A DNA stretch of 34,003 nucleotides from Anaerolineales bacterium (GCA_021108255.1 JAIORG010000066.1:1-34003), one strand, 5' to 3'. Positions 18,143 through 27,683 are shown, counted from the first letter of the stretch. The notes: generated by a model from the letters alone, not told the origin. Made by a program: numbers and translations.

Positions 18143-18307
18143 ATGTCCGGTTTTCCCGCCCCCAAACTGTATCTTGACCCTGGCACAGGAAGTATCCTTA
18201 TTCAGGTGATCCTGGCTTCCGTCCTGGGATTTTTATTTATCATCAGGACAAAAATTACCAGCGCGGTTAAGTGGCTCTGGAGCAAGCTTAGCGATAAAGG
18301 AGAATAA
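18143..18307 (+). CDS. 54-aa YLDPGTGS-type single-TM microprotein (absent from the ORF track)
   Basis: Manual translation MSGFPAPKLYLDPGTGSILIQVILASVLGFLFIIRTKITSAVKWLWSKLSDKGE*; AGGAG at 18131-18135; stop abuts the next ATG (TAAATG). Confidence 0.82.
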   Translation: MSGFPAPKLYLDPGTGSILIQVILASVLGFLFIIRTKITSAVKWLWSKLSDKGE

Positions 18308-19708
18308 ATGAAGGGTTTCTCCAGGGATAAGGGATCGTTTCGTGACCCCGGTGGATTCATCTATTCCAGAGATGGGAATGTATATCGTCAGATCAACATC
18401 TCTTCCAGGGATGATTTTGATTATTTAATGGATTCAGGACTTTACCAGGACCTTGTCGAAAGGAACCTGATCGTCGAACATGAAGAGGTTGATATTGCTC
18501 CATTCGATAAATCTACTTCTTATAAAGTGATCCAACCCACGAAACTGCCCTTTATTTTTTATCCCTATGAGTGGTGTTTCAGCCAATATCAAAGGGCAGC
18601 TTTAGCTACTCTTGAAATTCAAAATAAAGCATTGGATTATGGCATGACTTTAAAGGACGCCAGTGCTTATAATATCCAGTTTGTGAATAACGATCCTGTG
18701 TTGATTGACACTTTATCCTTCGAGATTTACAAGGAAGGTAGCCCCTGGGAAGGCTACCAGCAGTTTTGCAAACATTTCTTCGCTCCCTTGCTTCTGATGT
18801 CTTACCGGGACGTCAGACTAAATACCTTGCTGCGTGGATTTATTGATGGAATTCCTTTAGAGATTGCCAGCAGTCTGCTTCCAGCTAAAACAAGATTTAA
18901 TTTCTCAATCCTGGCACACATACACCTGCATGCAAAAGCTCAAGAGAGATATAAGGGTGGTGGTGAAGAGGGAGATCAAGTCGGTGAGGTTTCTAAACTG
19001 GGCTTGAGGAAAGAAGGCATATACAGCATTGTTGACAGCCTTGAACGGCAGATTAAGAAACTGACCTATCAGATCAATGACACCTCCTGGGGAGACTATT
19101 GTTCTTTTCATAATTACTCAGAAGATGCTTACCTGCAGAAAATGATGCTTGTTGAAACATTCATCCAACAAGCAAAACCAACTATAGTCTGGGATTTTGG
19201 CGCCAATACGGGCGATTTCAGTCGGCTTGCTAGCAGGAAGGGCATTACAACGATATCTTTCGATATTGATCCCGCTGCGGTTGAACAGGGCTACCTAAAG
19301 AGTGTTGGTGATAACGACAGTAATATTCACCATGCTATCATCGACTTGTTCAATCCAAGCCCTAACCTGGGATGGAGTAATGTCGAACGGAAATCCTTGG
19401 TGGACAGAGGGCCCACAGACCTTCTTTTGGCCCTAGCGCTTATTCATCACCTGGCTATTGCAAACAACCTTCCCCTTTATATGGTTAGCAGCTTCTTTTC
19501 TGAATTAACTGAGTGGCTGGTAATTGAGTTTGTGCCTAAAAAAGACTCTCAGACAAAGATACTACTTTCCTCAAGACGGGATATTTTCAATGATTACACG
19601 ATAGAAAATTTTGAAGAAGTTTTCTCAAAGGATTTTTCTGTGATAGAAAAGGCGCAGATAGAGGGTACAGAAAGAACGCTATACCTGATGAAAAAGATTG
19701 TTAAATAG
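18308..19708 (+). CDS. NoeA-like protein: N-terminal kinase-fold-like region plus SAM-dependent methyltransferase
   Basis: LKDASAYNIQFVNNDPVLIDTLSFEIY (kinase-like loop motif) followed by IVWDFGANTGDFSRLASRKGITTISFDIDPAAVEQGY (SAM motif I). Confidence 0.78.
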   Translation: MKGFSRDKGSFRDPGGFIYSRDGNVYRQINISSRDDFDYLMDSGLYQDLVERNLIVEHEEVDIAPFDKSTSYKVIQPTKLPFIFYPYEWCFSQYQRAALATLEIQNKALDYGMTLKDASAYNIQFVNNDPVLIDTLSFEIYKEGSPWEGYQQFCKHFFAPLLLMSYRDVRLNTLLRGFIDGIPLEIASSLLPAKTRFNFSILAHIHLHAKAQERYKGGGEEGDQVGEVSKLGLRKEGIYSIVDSLERQIKKLTYQINDTSWGDYCSFHNYSEDAYLQKMMLVETFIQQAKPTIVWDFGANTGDFSRLASRKGITTISFDIDPAAVEQGYLKSVGDNDSNIHHAIIDLFNPSPNLGWSNVERKSLVDRGPTDLLLALALIHHLAIANNLPLYMVSSFFSELTEWLVIEFVPKKDSQTKILLSSRRDIFNDYTIENFEEVFSKDFSVIEKAQIEGTERTLYLMKKIVK

Positions 19709-19728
19709 TACTATCCACTACTTACTAT

Positions 19729-20103
19729 TCACTTACTTTCCCCCACACATACAACCACGGCGGCTGCCGTATCACGGGAATGAGTCAGGCTGACAGACCA
19801 GGTTGTATAACCCAACTCTTCGGCAATGAGGGCAGCCCTTCCGTGTAAATGGAGCTGAGGTTTTCCACTGAAATCATTTATTGTCTCCATTTCTCGCCAG
19901 GATACCGGACCTATTCCTGTTCCAAGCGCTTTGGAAGCGGCTTCTTTGGCGGCAAACCGGGCAGCTAACTCAGGGGCATTTCCCCGGGCTTGCTTAATTT
20001 CAGCTTCAGTGTAAATCCGGTCGAGAAAACGATCGCCATGACGCTCAAGCGCTTTTTGGATCCGTTTTATTTCAATTAAATCAATACCCGAGGAGAGGAG
20101 CAT
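19729..20103 (-). CDS. acpS: holo-[acyl-carrier-protein] synthase
   Basis: GIDLIEIKRIQKALERHGDRFLDRIYTEAEI…RFAAKEAASKALGTGI…VSLTHSRDTAAAVVV. Confidence 0.95.
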   Translation of the reverse strand: MLLSSGIDLIEIKRIQKALERHGDRFLDRIYTEAEIKQARGNAPELAARFAAKEAASKALGTGIGPVSWREMETINDFSGKPQLHLHGRAALIAEELGYTTWSVSLTHSRDTAAAVVVCVGESK

Positions 20104-20105
20104 AT

Positions 20106-21395
20106 TTAAGGTCCCGCGGTTGAAATGGCCAATTTGCCCGGATCCAGGTACTTCCGGGAGGCTTCAAGGATACTTTCTGGAGTAATTCCAGAGATAAATT
20201 CCTCATACTGTTGAAAATAATCCAACCCTAATTGATTGCGTTCAATGATCAACAACGCACCCGCCACACCAGTGTTGGATTCCAGGGACAAGGGCAATTT
20301 GCCAATGTAGCTGGATTGGACGTCTTGTAGTTCTTCCGGGGTAACTGGATCTGCGACAAACTTTTTTATCTCTTCAGTTATTAACTGCAGTGCCTGCTCT
20401 ATATTTTGGGGATCTACACCGGCTGACACAATCCAGGGCCCGGGACCGATACCGCTGCTGAGGGAGCTGTACGCGTAATAGGCCAGTCCGGCTTTATTGC
20501 GAACTGATTCTCCGATGCGGCCCATCATTCCAAATTGGCCCAGGATACTGTTTCCCATCAGCGCTGGATAAAACTCCTCCGCTTTTCGGGGAGGACCGAC
20601 TACGCCGAGGATAATGTCCGCCTGGCTTTTCTCCTCGATCACGTGATGGCTGCGGACGGTTTTTTCTAAGGGATCTGCGCCTGGTACCAGAAAAACCTCC
20701 GGCTGTTCGGAATTTGCCCAGTCTCCGAACTTGTCTTTTGCTAATTGCAGAGCCTGGTCTGGTTTCACTGCGCCGGCAACCGCGATCACCATTTCTTTTG
20801 GCCCGTAATGTACCTGATGGAAATTCACCAGGTCTTCTGTTTTAATGGCAGTGACCGTCTCAATAAAGCCGTCACTCGGATTTCCGTAGGGGTGCCCGGC
20901 ATAAGCAATCTTATCGAAACCCATTCCAGCCATTTCATTTGTATCCTGCGTCCTTAAGTTCAGCCCGGTCAGCAATTGGGATCGGACCCGTTCGATATGG
21001 GATGGAGGGAATACCGGCTCTTTTAAGACATCAGCCAGGATCTCTAATAAGGCTGGCAGATCATCCGCGAGGGATTTCCCGCCGAATCCGGCAGTGTGAG
21101 CTCCGCAGCTGACCCCAAGGCTGGCGCCCATAGATTCAAGGTTTTCATAAATTTGCTGAAAATCTTGTTTTTTTGTACCCCGCATCAACGTTGAAGCTGT
21201 AAAATCTGCTAAACCAAGCTTTTCCAGGGGATCATAAAGGCTTCCAGCTTGCAGGTAGCCAGCAATTGAAACCGAGAGTGTGTTGAAATTGGGGCGGACA
21301 AGCAGGGTGATTCCGTTGTCCAGCTGGGTTCGGGTGATATCGTGTGGACCAGGCAGAGATTCGGGATTGAAGGAGGCGTGATTTTGGGTTTTCAT
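20106..21395 (-). CDS. M16 family peptidase-like protein, non-catalytic subunit
   Basis: M16 fold sequence; HxxEH position reads LADFTAS; C-terminal repeat with AYYAYSSLSSG. Confidence 0.9.
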   Translation of the reverse strand: MKTQNHASFNPESLPGPHDITRTQLDNGITLLVRPNFNTLSVSIAGYLQAGSLYDPLEKLGLADFTASTLMRGTKKQDFQQIYENLESMGASLGVSCGAHTAGFGGKSLADDLPALLEILADVLKEPVFPPSHIERVRSQLLTGLNLRTQDTNEMAGMGFDKIAYAGHPYGNPSDGFIETVTAIKTEDLVNFHQVHYGPKEMVIAVAGAVKPDQALQLAKDKFGDWANSEQPEVFLVPGADPLEKTVRSHHVIEEKSQADIILGVVGPPRKAEEFYPALMGNSILGQFGMMGRIGESVRNKAGLAYYAYSSLSSGIGPGPWIVSAGVDPQNIEQALQLITEEIKKFVADPVTPEELQDVQSSYIGKLPLSLESNTGVAGALLIIERNQLGLDYFQQYEEFISGITPESILEASRKYLDPGKLAISTAGP

Positions 21396-22696
21396 TGTTT
21401 GTTATTTCCCTTGTTCTGCGGGTAATAAAATCCCACCAACCTGTTTTGCGGTATTAGATAGGTTTGGGCTGCCCGCTGGACATCCTCCGGCGTAACTGCT
21501 TCCAGGTTCTCTAGATAATCTGTTACCCATTCATAACTGGCAAACATCTCTGAAAAACCCAGCCAAAAAGCCTGATTGGTGATGCTCTCCCCTCCGTAGG
21601 CGAACAATGCCCTGGTTTGTTTTGCTGCCCGCAGGATCTCTTCCTGGCGGGGCGGTGTATCCTGAAGGCGCTGGATTTCCTCGTCGAGCACCTTTATTGC
21701 TGCGTCAGGTGTTGAGGAAGGATGAACGATAAAATTGAGGCTGTACAAAAATGGATCAATAGTAGCCGGTAACCCGCCGTGAATGTTTACAACGACTTCC
21801 TCTTTTTCTACCATTTTTAAATATAACCTGGAGGTTTTGTTTGATATTCCTCCTCCACCGAACATGTTCAATCCTTGCGGTCCGGAGAGTATACTGTCCA
21901 GGATCAACAGCGGGAAAAAATCCGGATCACTGGCAGGCGGTGTGTGGTAAACCACATCGCCGAGGATAGTCTCTCCTGGTCCCTCTACCTTTAACCGGTG
22001 TTCTCCCCGCTGGGGCGGTTCAGGTCTATTCACCCTGGGGGGCTCATCATTCGCAGGGATATGCTCATAGAGATCTTTTATTCGCTTCAGCATATCGTCT
22101 TTATCAAAGTCTCCAGCCATGGTGATCACGGCATTGTTGGGAGAGTAATATGTCTGGTAGTGTTGGAAGAGATCATCACGCTGGATGGATTTCAGATCTG
22201 CCAGATCGCCAATGATCTCATGGTGGTAGGAATGAACCCGGAAAGCAGCGCTTTTGACAGCCTCACCGAGCCGGAACCCGGGACTGTTTTCCCTTCCCTG
22301 TCTTTCTGAAATCACCACAGTACGCTCGGATTCCACTTCCTCCGGATCGTAGGTGCTGTTAATCATCCGGTCGGCTTCCAGTTCCATGGCCAGGTCTATC
22401 TTGTCAGCAGGCATGGTCTCGAAAAAAGTTGTCCAATCCAGGTAGGTGAACGCGTTCCACACCCCGCCAGTTCGGGAAATAGCTTTTTCCAATTCATCGG
22501 CAGGAAAACGGGCAGTTCCCTTAAACTGAAGATGTTCGACCCAATGGGAAATCCCTGTTCGCCCCGGGATTTCATCCCGGGATCCAACCCGGTACCAAAT
22601 CCAGCTGCTGATAAGGGGAGCGGTGTGGATTTCCTTGAGTTTGATTTGCAAACCGTTGGCTAACGTAATGGTTTTAATGGGTTTTAACATGTTCAT
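21392..22696 (-). CDS. M16 family zinc peptidase, catalytic subunit
   Basis: GISHWVEHLQFKGT (HxxEH zinc motif); 4-nt overlap with the following M16 gene. Confidence 0.94.
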   Translation of the reverse strand: MNMLKPIKTITLANGLQIKLKEIHTAPLISSWIWYRVGSRDEIPGRTGISHWVEHLQFKGTARFPADELEKAISRTGGVWNAFTYLDWTTFFETMPADKIDLAMELEADRMINSTYDPEEVESERTVVISERQGRENSPGFRLGEAVKSAAFRVHSYHHEIIGDLADLKSIQRDDLFQHYQTYYSPNNAVITMAGDFDKDDMLKRIKDLYEHIPANDEPPRVNRPEPPQRGEHRLKVEGPGETILGDVVYHTPPASDPDFFPLLILDSILSGPQGLNMFGGGGISNKTSRLYLKMVEKEEVVVNIHGGLPATIDPFLYSLNFIVHPSSTPDAAIKVLDEEIQRLQDTPPRQEEILRAAKQTRALFAYGGESITNQAFWLGFSEMFASYEWVTDYLENLEAVTPEDVQRAAQTYLIPQNRLVGFYYPQNKGNNKQ

Positions 22697-22711
22697 AAGG
22701 CTGGCCTGCTG

Positions 22712-23695
22712 TTATTGGGTGAGAGAGGCAATTAATAAATCCAGCGCCAGGGTAAAATCCAGCTGACCGCTTTTCATTGCTTGGTCTACATCGGATAATT
22801 GGTGATAAATAATTTTTAATCTGGGCAGAGTAAATTGTTTTACTTTGGGAATTATCTTTTTAATCGGATAGGGATGAGAACCCATTTTTTTTGCGATAGT
22901 ATTATGATCCTGGCTTGGATCTTCATCCAGCAGCTCCCGAACCTGGATCATAAGCCGGAATTGGCGGACAATCATACCAAAGAGGGAAAGAGGTTCACTG
23001 TCTTCCAGCAGCCGGCGCAGCATGAACATGGCTGTTTTCCCGTCCCCGTTTCCAATAGCATCGACCATCTCAAAAATATCTCCCTGGCGCACATCTGCAG
23101 TCAAGGTTCGGACGTCGGCTTCGGATACTGGCCGGGAAAAATCTACATAAGTAAGAAGTTTTTCAATTTCTTTTTTCGCCAGTCGGGGGTCTTCATCAAT
23201 ATAACTAGCCAGCAGCTGGGCTGCCTCATTGTGGAATTTGCCGCCGACTTCTTTTGCCTGATCTTGAATCCAGCGAGTCATTGCGCCGCCTGTAGGCAGG
23301 GAAAATATCCGAATCCAGCAGCGGTCTTTGTGTTTCTGCATCCAATGGATCAGCCATTGCCCACTTTTTAGTATTTCATTCTCGATCAGAATCAAAGCAG
23401 TCGTAGGGGGAACAGATTCAAGAAGATTTAAAAATTTTTCCTGATTGGCTTTACCTTTTGTTAATTTTAGAGGATTGTTTAATACCACCATCCTACGTTT
23501 AGCGAGAAACGGCATAGCATGGGTTTCTGATTTAATTCCATCAAGTTTTTGTGTATTTCCATCCAGCGTTGTGATGTCCATGGCGGCCTCGGAGGAATCG
23601 CCCATTTTAGGTTTCAGCTGCTCGTTCAGGAAGCTGCGAATGGCGAATTCATCATTGCCGTGAAGCAGGTAAATTGTGGGCGAAGAGGTGCTCAT
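22712..23695 (-). CDS. holA: DNA polymerase III subunit delta
   Basis: YLLHGNDEFAIRSFLNEQL N-terminus, LLASYIDEDPRLAKKEIEKLLTYV, DIFEMVDAIGNGDGKTAMFMLRRLLEDSEPLSLFGMIVRQFR. Confidence 0.9.
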   Translation of the reverse strand: MSTSSPTIYLLHGNDEFAIRSFLNEQLKPKMGDSSEAAMDITTLDGNTQKLDGIKSETHAMPFLAKRRMVVLNNPLKLTKGKANQEKFLNLLESVPPTTALILIENEILKSGQWLIHWMQKHKDRCWIRIFSLPTGGAMTRWIQDQAKEVGGKFHNEAAQLLASYIDEDPRLAKKEIEKLLTYVDFSRPVSEADVRTLTADVRQGDIFEMVDAIGNGDGKTAMFMLRRLLEDSEPLSLFGMIVRQFRLMIQVRELLDEDPSQDHNTIAKKMGSHPYPIKKIIPKVKQFTLPRLKIIYHQLSDVDQAMKSGQLDFTLALDLLIASLTQ

Positions 23696-23698
23696 TTT

Positions 23699-24193
23699 TT
23701 AATCCTGGGTTTTGATCCTGTGGGCAGGAAAGCCGTTTAATGTGTGTTTGGCTATTGATACAATTTTCAAGGGACCCGGGTCGCTGCTGGTAGTTAGATT
23801 TTTCTGCAGGATGGGACCCAAAGGCTTTGAAATAAATAACGCCAATACACTCAAAGCGGTTATTACGGGAATCCGCTCAAATTTATCCCGTGTTCGCTCC
23901 CCGACACCCAATAACCCTACGGCTCCAGCCAGGCCGGCTGCAAAACCGGAAACTAGCAGATTAGTCCCGCAGTTTTGATGAATTGCCAGATTGCTCTGCC
24001 CGGACTTTAATTTTTCCAGAGCGTCAGAAATGGTTTGACTCAGTTCTCCGGTCGGGAGCTCACCCAGAATCCAGAAACCGCCCGCATCAGAATGCCCGGC
24101 GAAGGGCTTCCCGGGATGGGTTTTGGCCAATAAATTCAGTGTGGCATGTTCCAGGCCGTGATTGCGGCGCGTACGCGAAATTAGAGAGCTCAT
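23699..24193 (-). CDS. DUF6391-like membrane protein
   Basis: RRNHGLEHATLNLLAKTHPGKPFAGHSDAGGFWILG…NCGTNLLVSGFAAGLAGAVGLLG; family name from memory. Confidence 0.5.
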   Translation of the reverse strand: MSSLISRTRRNHGLEHATLNLLAKTHPGKPFAGHSDAGGFWILGELPTGELSQTISDALEKLKSGQSNLAIHQNCGTNLLVSGFAAGLAGAVGLLGVGERTRDKFERIPVITALSVLALFISKPLGPILQKNLTTSSDPGPLKIVSIAKHTLNGFPAHRIKTQD

Positions 24194-24472
24194 AAGATTG
24201 GCCTAACAATGGGTGGGTAAATAAGATAAAATTTATAATCCCCAGTCCGAAATTTCTTATATTCTGATTCAAAATGGGGAGATAAATTTACCTAATATCC
24301 CGAATAAATTACCCGATCAGTAGGATTTCTATTTTACTAGAGAACCGTGATAAATACTACTGGAGGTGATGGTAAAAAATACAGTTCTGAGAAAGCTGAT
24401 ATCGATGCTTAAAACTTCACATGCTATAATTGCCTAGCTGTACAAATTTGCAGGAGAGTAGAAAACAGGTAT

Positions 24473-25405
24473 ATGAAAACTTTAATTACAGGGGTGGCCG
24501 GTTTTTTAGGGTCGGCATTGGCCCAAAAATTAATTGAGAACGGACATGAAGTGCTGGGGCTGGACGACCTGTCTACCGGAAAGGAAGAAGCGATTCCCTC
24601 CCAGGTGCAATTTGAGCTGGGAGATATGCTGGATCGGCCAAAGCTGTGGACCTTGCTCCAGGGGGTGGAATGTGTTTTCCATCTCGCTGCCCGGGTCGCA
24701 GTCCGGGAATCCATTCTTTATCCCCGGGAATATAACAGTACCAATGTCGGCGGAACGGTTAGTGTGATGGAAGCCATGCGCGATGTGGGTGTAAAGCGAG
24801 TGGTATTTACTTCCTCAGGTGCGGTTTATGGCGCCCAGGAAGAACAGCCTCTCCACGAAGATATGCGTCCTGCGCCGGACTCACCATACGCTGTTTCAAA
24901 ACTCTCGGCTGAATATTATGTCAAAACAATTGGTAATTTGTGGGGTATAGAAACCGTCACCCTGCGGGTTTTTAATGCCTTTGGCCCCGGTCAGCATACA
25001 CCGGCAGATCATCCGCCGGTGATAGCGAACTTCCTCAAGCAAGCGGTCCAGGATGGAACCATGGTCATTCATAACGGCGGGACCCAAACCAGGGATTTTG
25101 TATACCTGGATGATGTGGTGGAAGCTCTGATTAAAGCAAGCAGCGCTTCGAATGTTGACGGCAAGACAATAAATATCGGCAGCGGCAAAGAAGTCAGCAT
25201 CGTTGATCTGGCACAAAGGGTGGTTGATTTAACCGGTGTGAAAACAGAGTCGATCTTTAATCCCAAATCCAAGGGTGGAGTAAGCAGGATGAGGGCAGAT
25301 ATCACAAGGGCTGCGGACCTGTTGGGTTATCAGCCAAAGCATACCCTTTCTGAGGGATTGAAGCTGACCCTGGAACGGGATCCCCGCTACCAAGTTTCGG
25401 ATTGA
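24473..25405 (+). CDS. NAD-dependent epimerase/dehydratase (SDR family, UDP-glucose 4-epimerase-like)
   Basis: ITGVAGFLGSALAQKL Rossmann motif; SPYAVSKLSAEYY (YxxxK); RVFNAFGPGQ. Confidence 0.93.
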   Translation: MKTLITGVAGFLGSALAQKLIENGHEVLGLDDLSTGKEEAIPSQVQFELGDMLDRPKLWTLLQGVECVFHLAARVAVRESILYPREYNSTNVGGTVSVMEAMRDVGVKRVVFTSSGAVYGAQEEQPLHEDMRPAPDSPYAVSKLSAEYYVKTIGNLWGIETVTLRVFNAFGPGQHTPADHPPVIANFLKQAVQDGTMVIHNGGTQTRDFVYLDDVVEALIKASSASNVDGKTINIGSGKEVSIVDLAQRVVDLTGVKTESIFNPKSKGGVSRMRADITRAADLLGYQPKHTLSEGLKLTLERDPRYQVSD

Positions 25406-25558
25406 TAGGCCCCCTTTGGTAAATTGCTAAAATTTCCCTCATTGGAGTCAACCGGGCAAGGCGAATCGTGCTTTTAGTCCCGGCATTTGAGTTCTTAATA
25501 ATTGAAAGAAATTTATTAGCTTATCCTCTTTTTGAGGTCGATATTGTACAATACCCCT

Positions 25559-26167
25559 ATGACTGACAGGTTATCAGCTTCTTTTTATACCCGGGACACA
25601 GTGCAGGTAGCCCGGGAATTGATTGGCAAACGGCTGGTACGATTGGATGGAAAACGACGGATTGCAGGCGTGATCACCGAAACTGAAGCCTACCGGGGAG
25701 AGGATGATTTAGCCTGCCACTGCCGATCTGGACAAACACCGCGGACAGTAATCATGTATGGGCCTCCCGGTAAAGCGTATGTATATTTTGTCTACGGCAT
25801 GCACTGGTTGTTGAATATTGTGACTGAAAAAGATGGATATCCCGGTGCCGTGTTGATCCGGGCAATTCATCCGGAAGAAGGATTGGACCTGATCGCCAAG
25901 CGCAGAAATGGCAAACCCCAAAAACAATGGGTAGATGGGCCAGCTAAGCTCTGCCAGGCGCTTGGGATAGATGGCGGGTTCAATGGCGTGGATACTTGCA
26001 GCAATGATGCCCATGTTTTTGTTGAGACTGGAATAGAGATACCATCGGCTTTGATTCAAAAAACACCGCGGATAGGGCTGGAAAAAGTCCCCGAACCCTG
26101 GCGGAGCAAACCCTGGCGGTTTGCCTTAACTGACCCGAACTTGATCCTCCGGGAAAGTAAAGAATAA
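25559..26167 (+). CDS. DNA-3-methyladenine glycosylase (AAG/MPG type)
   Basis: ITETEAYRGEDDLACHCRSGQTPRTVIMYGPPGKAYVYFVYGMHWLLNIVTE…DGPAKLCQALGI; start chosen at ATG 25559. Confidence 0.95.
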   Translation: MTDRLSASFYTRDTVQVARELIGKRLVRLDGKRRIAGVITETEAYRGEDDLACHCRSGQTPRTVIMYGPPGKAYVYFVYGMHWLLNIVTEKDGYPGAVLIRAIHPEEGLDLIAKRRNGKPQKQWVDGPAKLCQALGIDGGFNGVDTCSNDAHVFVETGIEIPSALIQKTPRIGLEKVPEPWRSKPWRFALTDPNLILRESKE

Positions 26168-26188
26168 TTAAGAATAACTGGAGAGTAT

Positions 26189-26662
26189 ATGTTTAAGAAA
26201 CGCGAAGAGCCTACCCCGAAAATTGATGTTGTTCCGGCTCAGATCCGGGTAACCTCCATCCTCGGAGAAAGCACCAGCTGGAAAGGTGAATTGACCGGGA
26301 AAGGCGGTATTCGGATTGAAGGCTTGTTTGAAGGAACAATTGATCTGGAGGGCTTAATCATCGTGGACCGGAAGGGACGGGTAGAAAGTGATCTGATCAA
26401 GGCTGATACGGTGATAATTGGTGGTTCTGTTCGCAGTGATATCCAGGCCAAGCGGGTTGAAATACGCAGCACTGGACGGGTCTGGGGGAATGTAACTACC
26501 GTTCTCTTTTCCACAGAAGAAGGCGCCTATCTGCGGGGAGAAATTCAGATGGAAGAAGATGTATCGGAAGAAGACAAGTCCGGACCCGTTGAGTCTGACC
26601 CCGTTAAGGATAAACAGAAAAAGGTTAAGCCAGAATTAACACCCAAAAAGACCAAAGAATAA
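26189..26662 (+). CDS. bactofilin-type polymer-forming protein
   Basis: ILGESTSWKGELTGKGGIRIEGLFEGTIDLEGLIIVDRKGRVESDLIKADTVIIGGSVRSDIQAKRVEIRSTGRVWGNV: bactofilin beta-helix repeats. Confidence 0.9.
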   Translation: MFKKREEPTPKIDVVPAQIRVTSILGESTSWKGELTGKGGIRIEGLFEGTIDLEGLIIVDRKGRVESDLIKADTVIIGGSVRSDIQAKRVEIRSTGRVWGNVTTVLFSTEEGAYLRGEIQMEEDVSEEDKSGPVESDPVKDKQKKVKPELTPKKTKE

Positions 26663-26672
26663 GAGGACTAAC

Positions 26673-27599
26673 TTGAAATACTCCTGGCTTCTTGGATTAA
26701 TCTTGATTTTGGCGCTGACCGCCTGCGGAAGTGGTGTGCCCACCAACCAGGTAGTACCTTCAATATCTTCAAGTCCTGATTCCAGCACTCTGGAAATTTC
26801 CCCGGATCCTTCCGATAACACACCTGATCCTGATCCTGTGCAAACCATTGAACTTGTCAGTCCTACTTCTGCAGCAGAGAAAATTCCCTGCCTGGACGAG
26901 GCTGGTTTGATTCAGCCGTTTTCTATCCCCGTCTCAAGAACCCAGGATGAAATATCTGGCAGGATTTATACTCCGCCTTGTTATGGCGCAGATCTGGATC
27001 AGAATTACCCCACATTGTATTTACTGCACGGAGCAACTGAGACTGACCAGCAGTGGGAAGAACTTGGCATTGATAAATTGGTAGATACCCTTATTTCCCA
27101 TGACGATCTTCTTCCCTTGATTATAATTATGCCCAGAGAAGACAGCTGGATTCCCCTTCCCGAGAATCAATTTGGAGATCATTTAGTTAAGGACCTGATC
27201 CCCTGGGTGGATGCGCATTATCGAACTCTGGCGGAAAGGGAGTACCGGGCAATCGGCGGTCTGTCCCGCGGTGGCAACTGGGCGGTTCGGATCGGTTTAA
27301 TGCATTGGGCCTTGTTTGAAGCAATTGGAGCACATAGCGCGCCCTTGTTTTATGGCGATTTAGATCGAATTCCCAACTGGATTGAGGCGATTCCTGAATC
27401 AAAAATCCCCCGCCTTTATCTCGATATAGGGCAGGACGACACTGATCGGGAGGATGCCGCAGCCTTTGAAAACCTGTTGGTAGAATTGAGCATTCCCCAT
27501 TCCTGGTATCAATTTACCGGTATGCACGAAGAATCCTACTGGCATGCGCACCTGGATAAGTATCTGTTATGGTACAGTTCAGGGTGGGGAGAAAAATAA
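26673..27599 (+). CDS. alpha/beta-hydrolase (esterase-family) lipoprotein
   Basis: TTG start; LILALTACGSG lipobox; S/P/D-rich linker; TLYLLHGATETDQQW, IGGLSRGGNWAV (GxSxG), MHEESYWHAHL. Confidence 0.9.
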   Translation: MKYSWLLGLILILALTACGSGVPTNQVVPSISSSPDSSTLEISPDPSDNTPDPDPVQTIELVSPTSAAEKIPCLDEAGLIQPFSIPVSRTQDEISGRIYTPPCYGADLDQNYPTLYLLHGATETDQQWEELGIDKLVDTLISHDDLLPLIIIMPREDSWIPLPENQFGDHLVKDLIPWVDAHYRTLAEREYRAIGGLSRGGNWAVRIGLMHWALFEAIGAHSAPLFYGDLDRIPNWIEAIPESKIPRLYLDIGQDDTDREDAAAFENLLVELSIPHSWYQFTGMHEESYWHAHLDKYLLWYSSGWGEK

Positions 27600-27683
27600 T
27601 ATTTGAATTCTGGTTATGTTCCCGTCTGGAAATATGATAAAGATAGATCCTAAATCAAAGTTAGGTGTAAAGAGGAAACTAAA

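Noticed and set aside
22835-23371. 178-aa plus-strand ORF opposite holA
   Set aside because: Shadow ORF antisense to a strongly supported holA; no recognisable domain.
24424-24714. 96-aa minus-strand ORF overlapping the epimerase start
   Set aside because: Composition (S/R/T-rich) is typical of a non-coding antisense frame of the Rossmann region.
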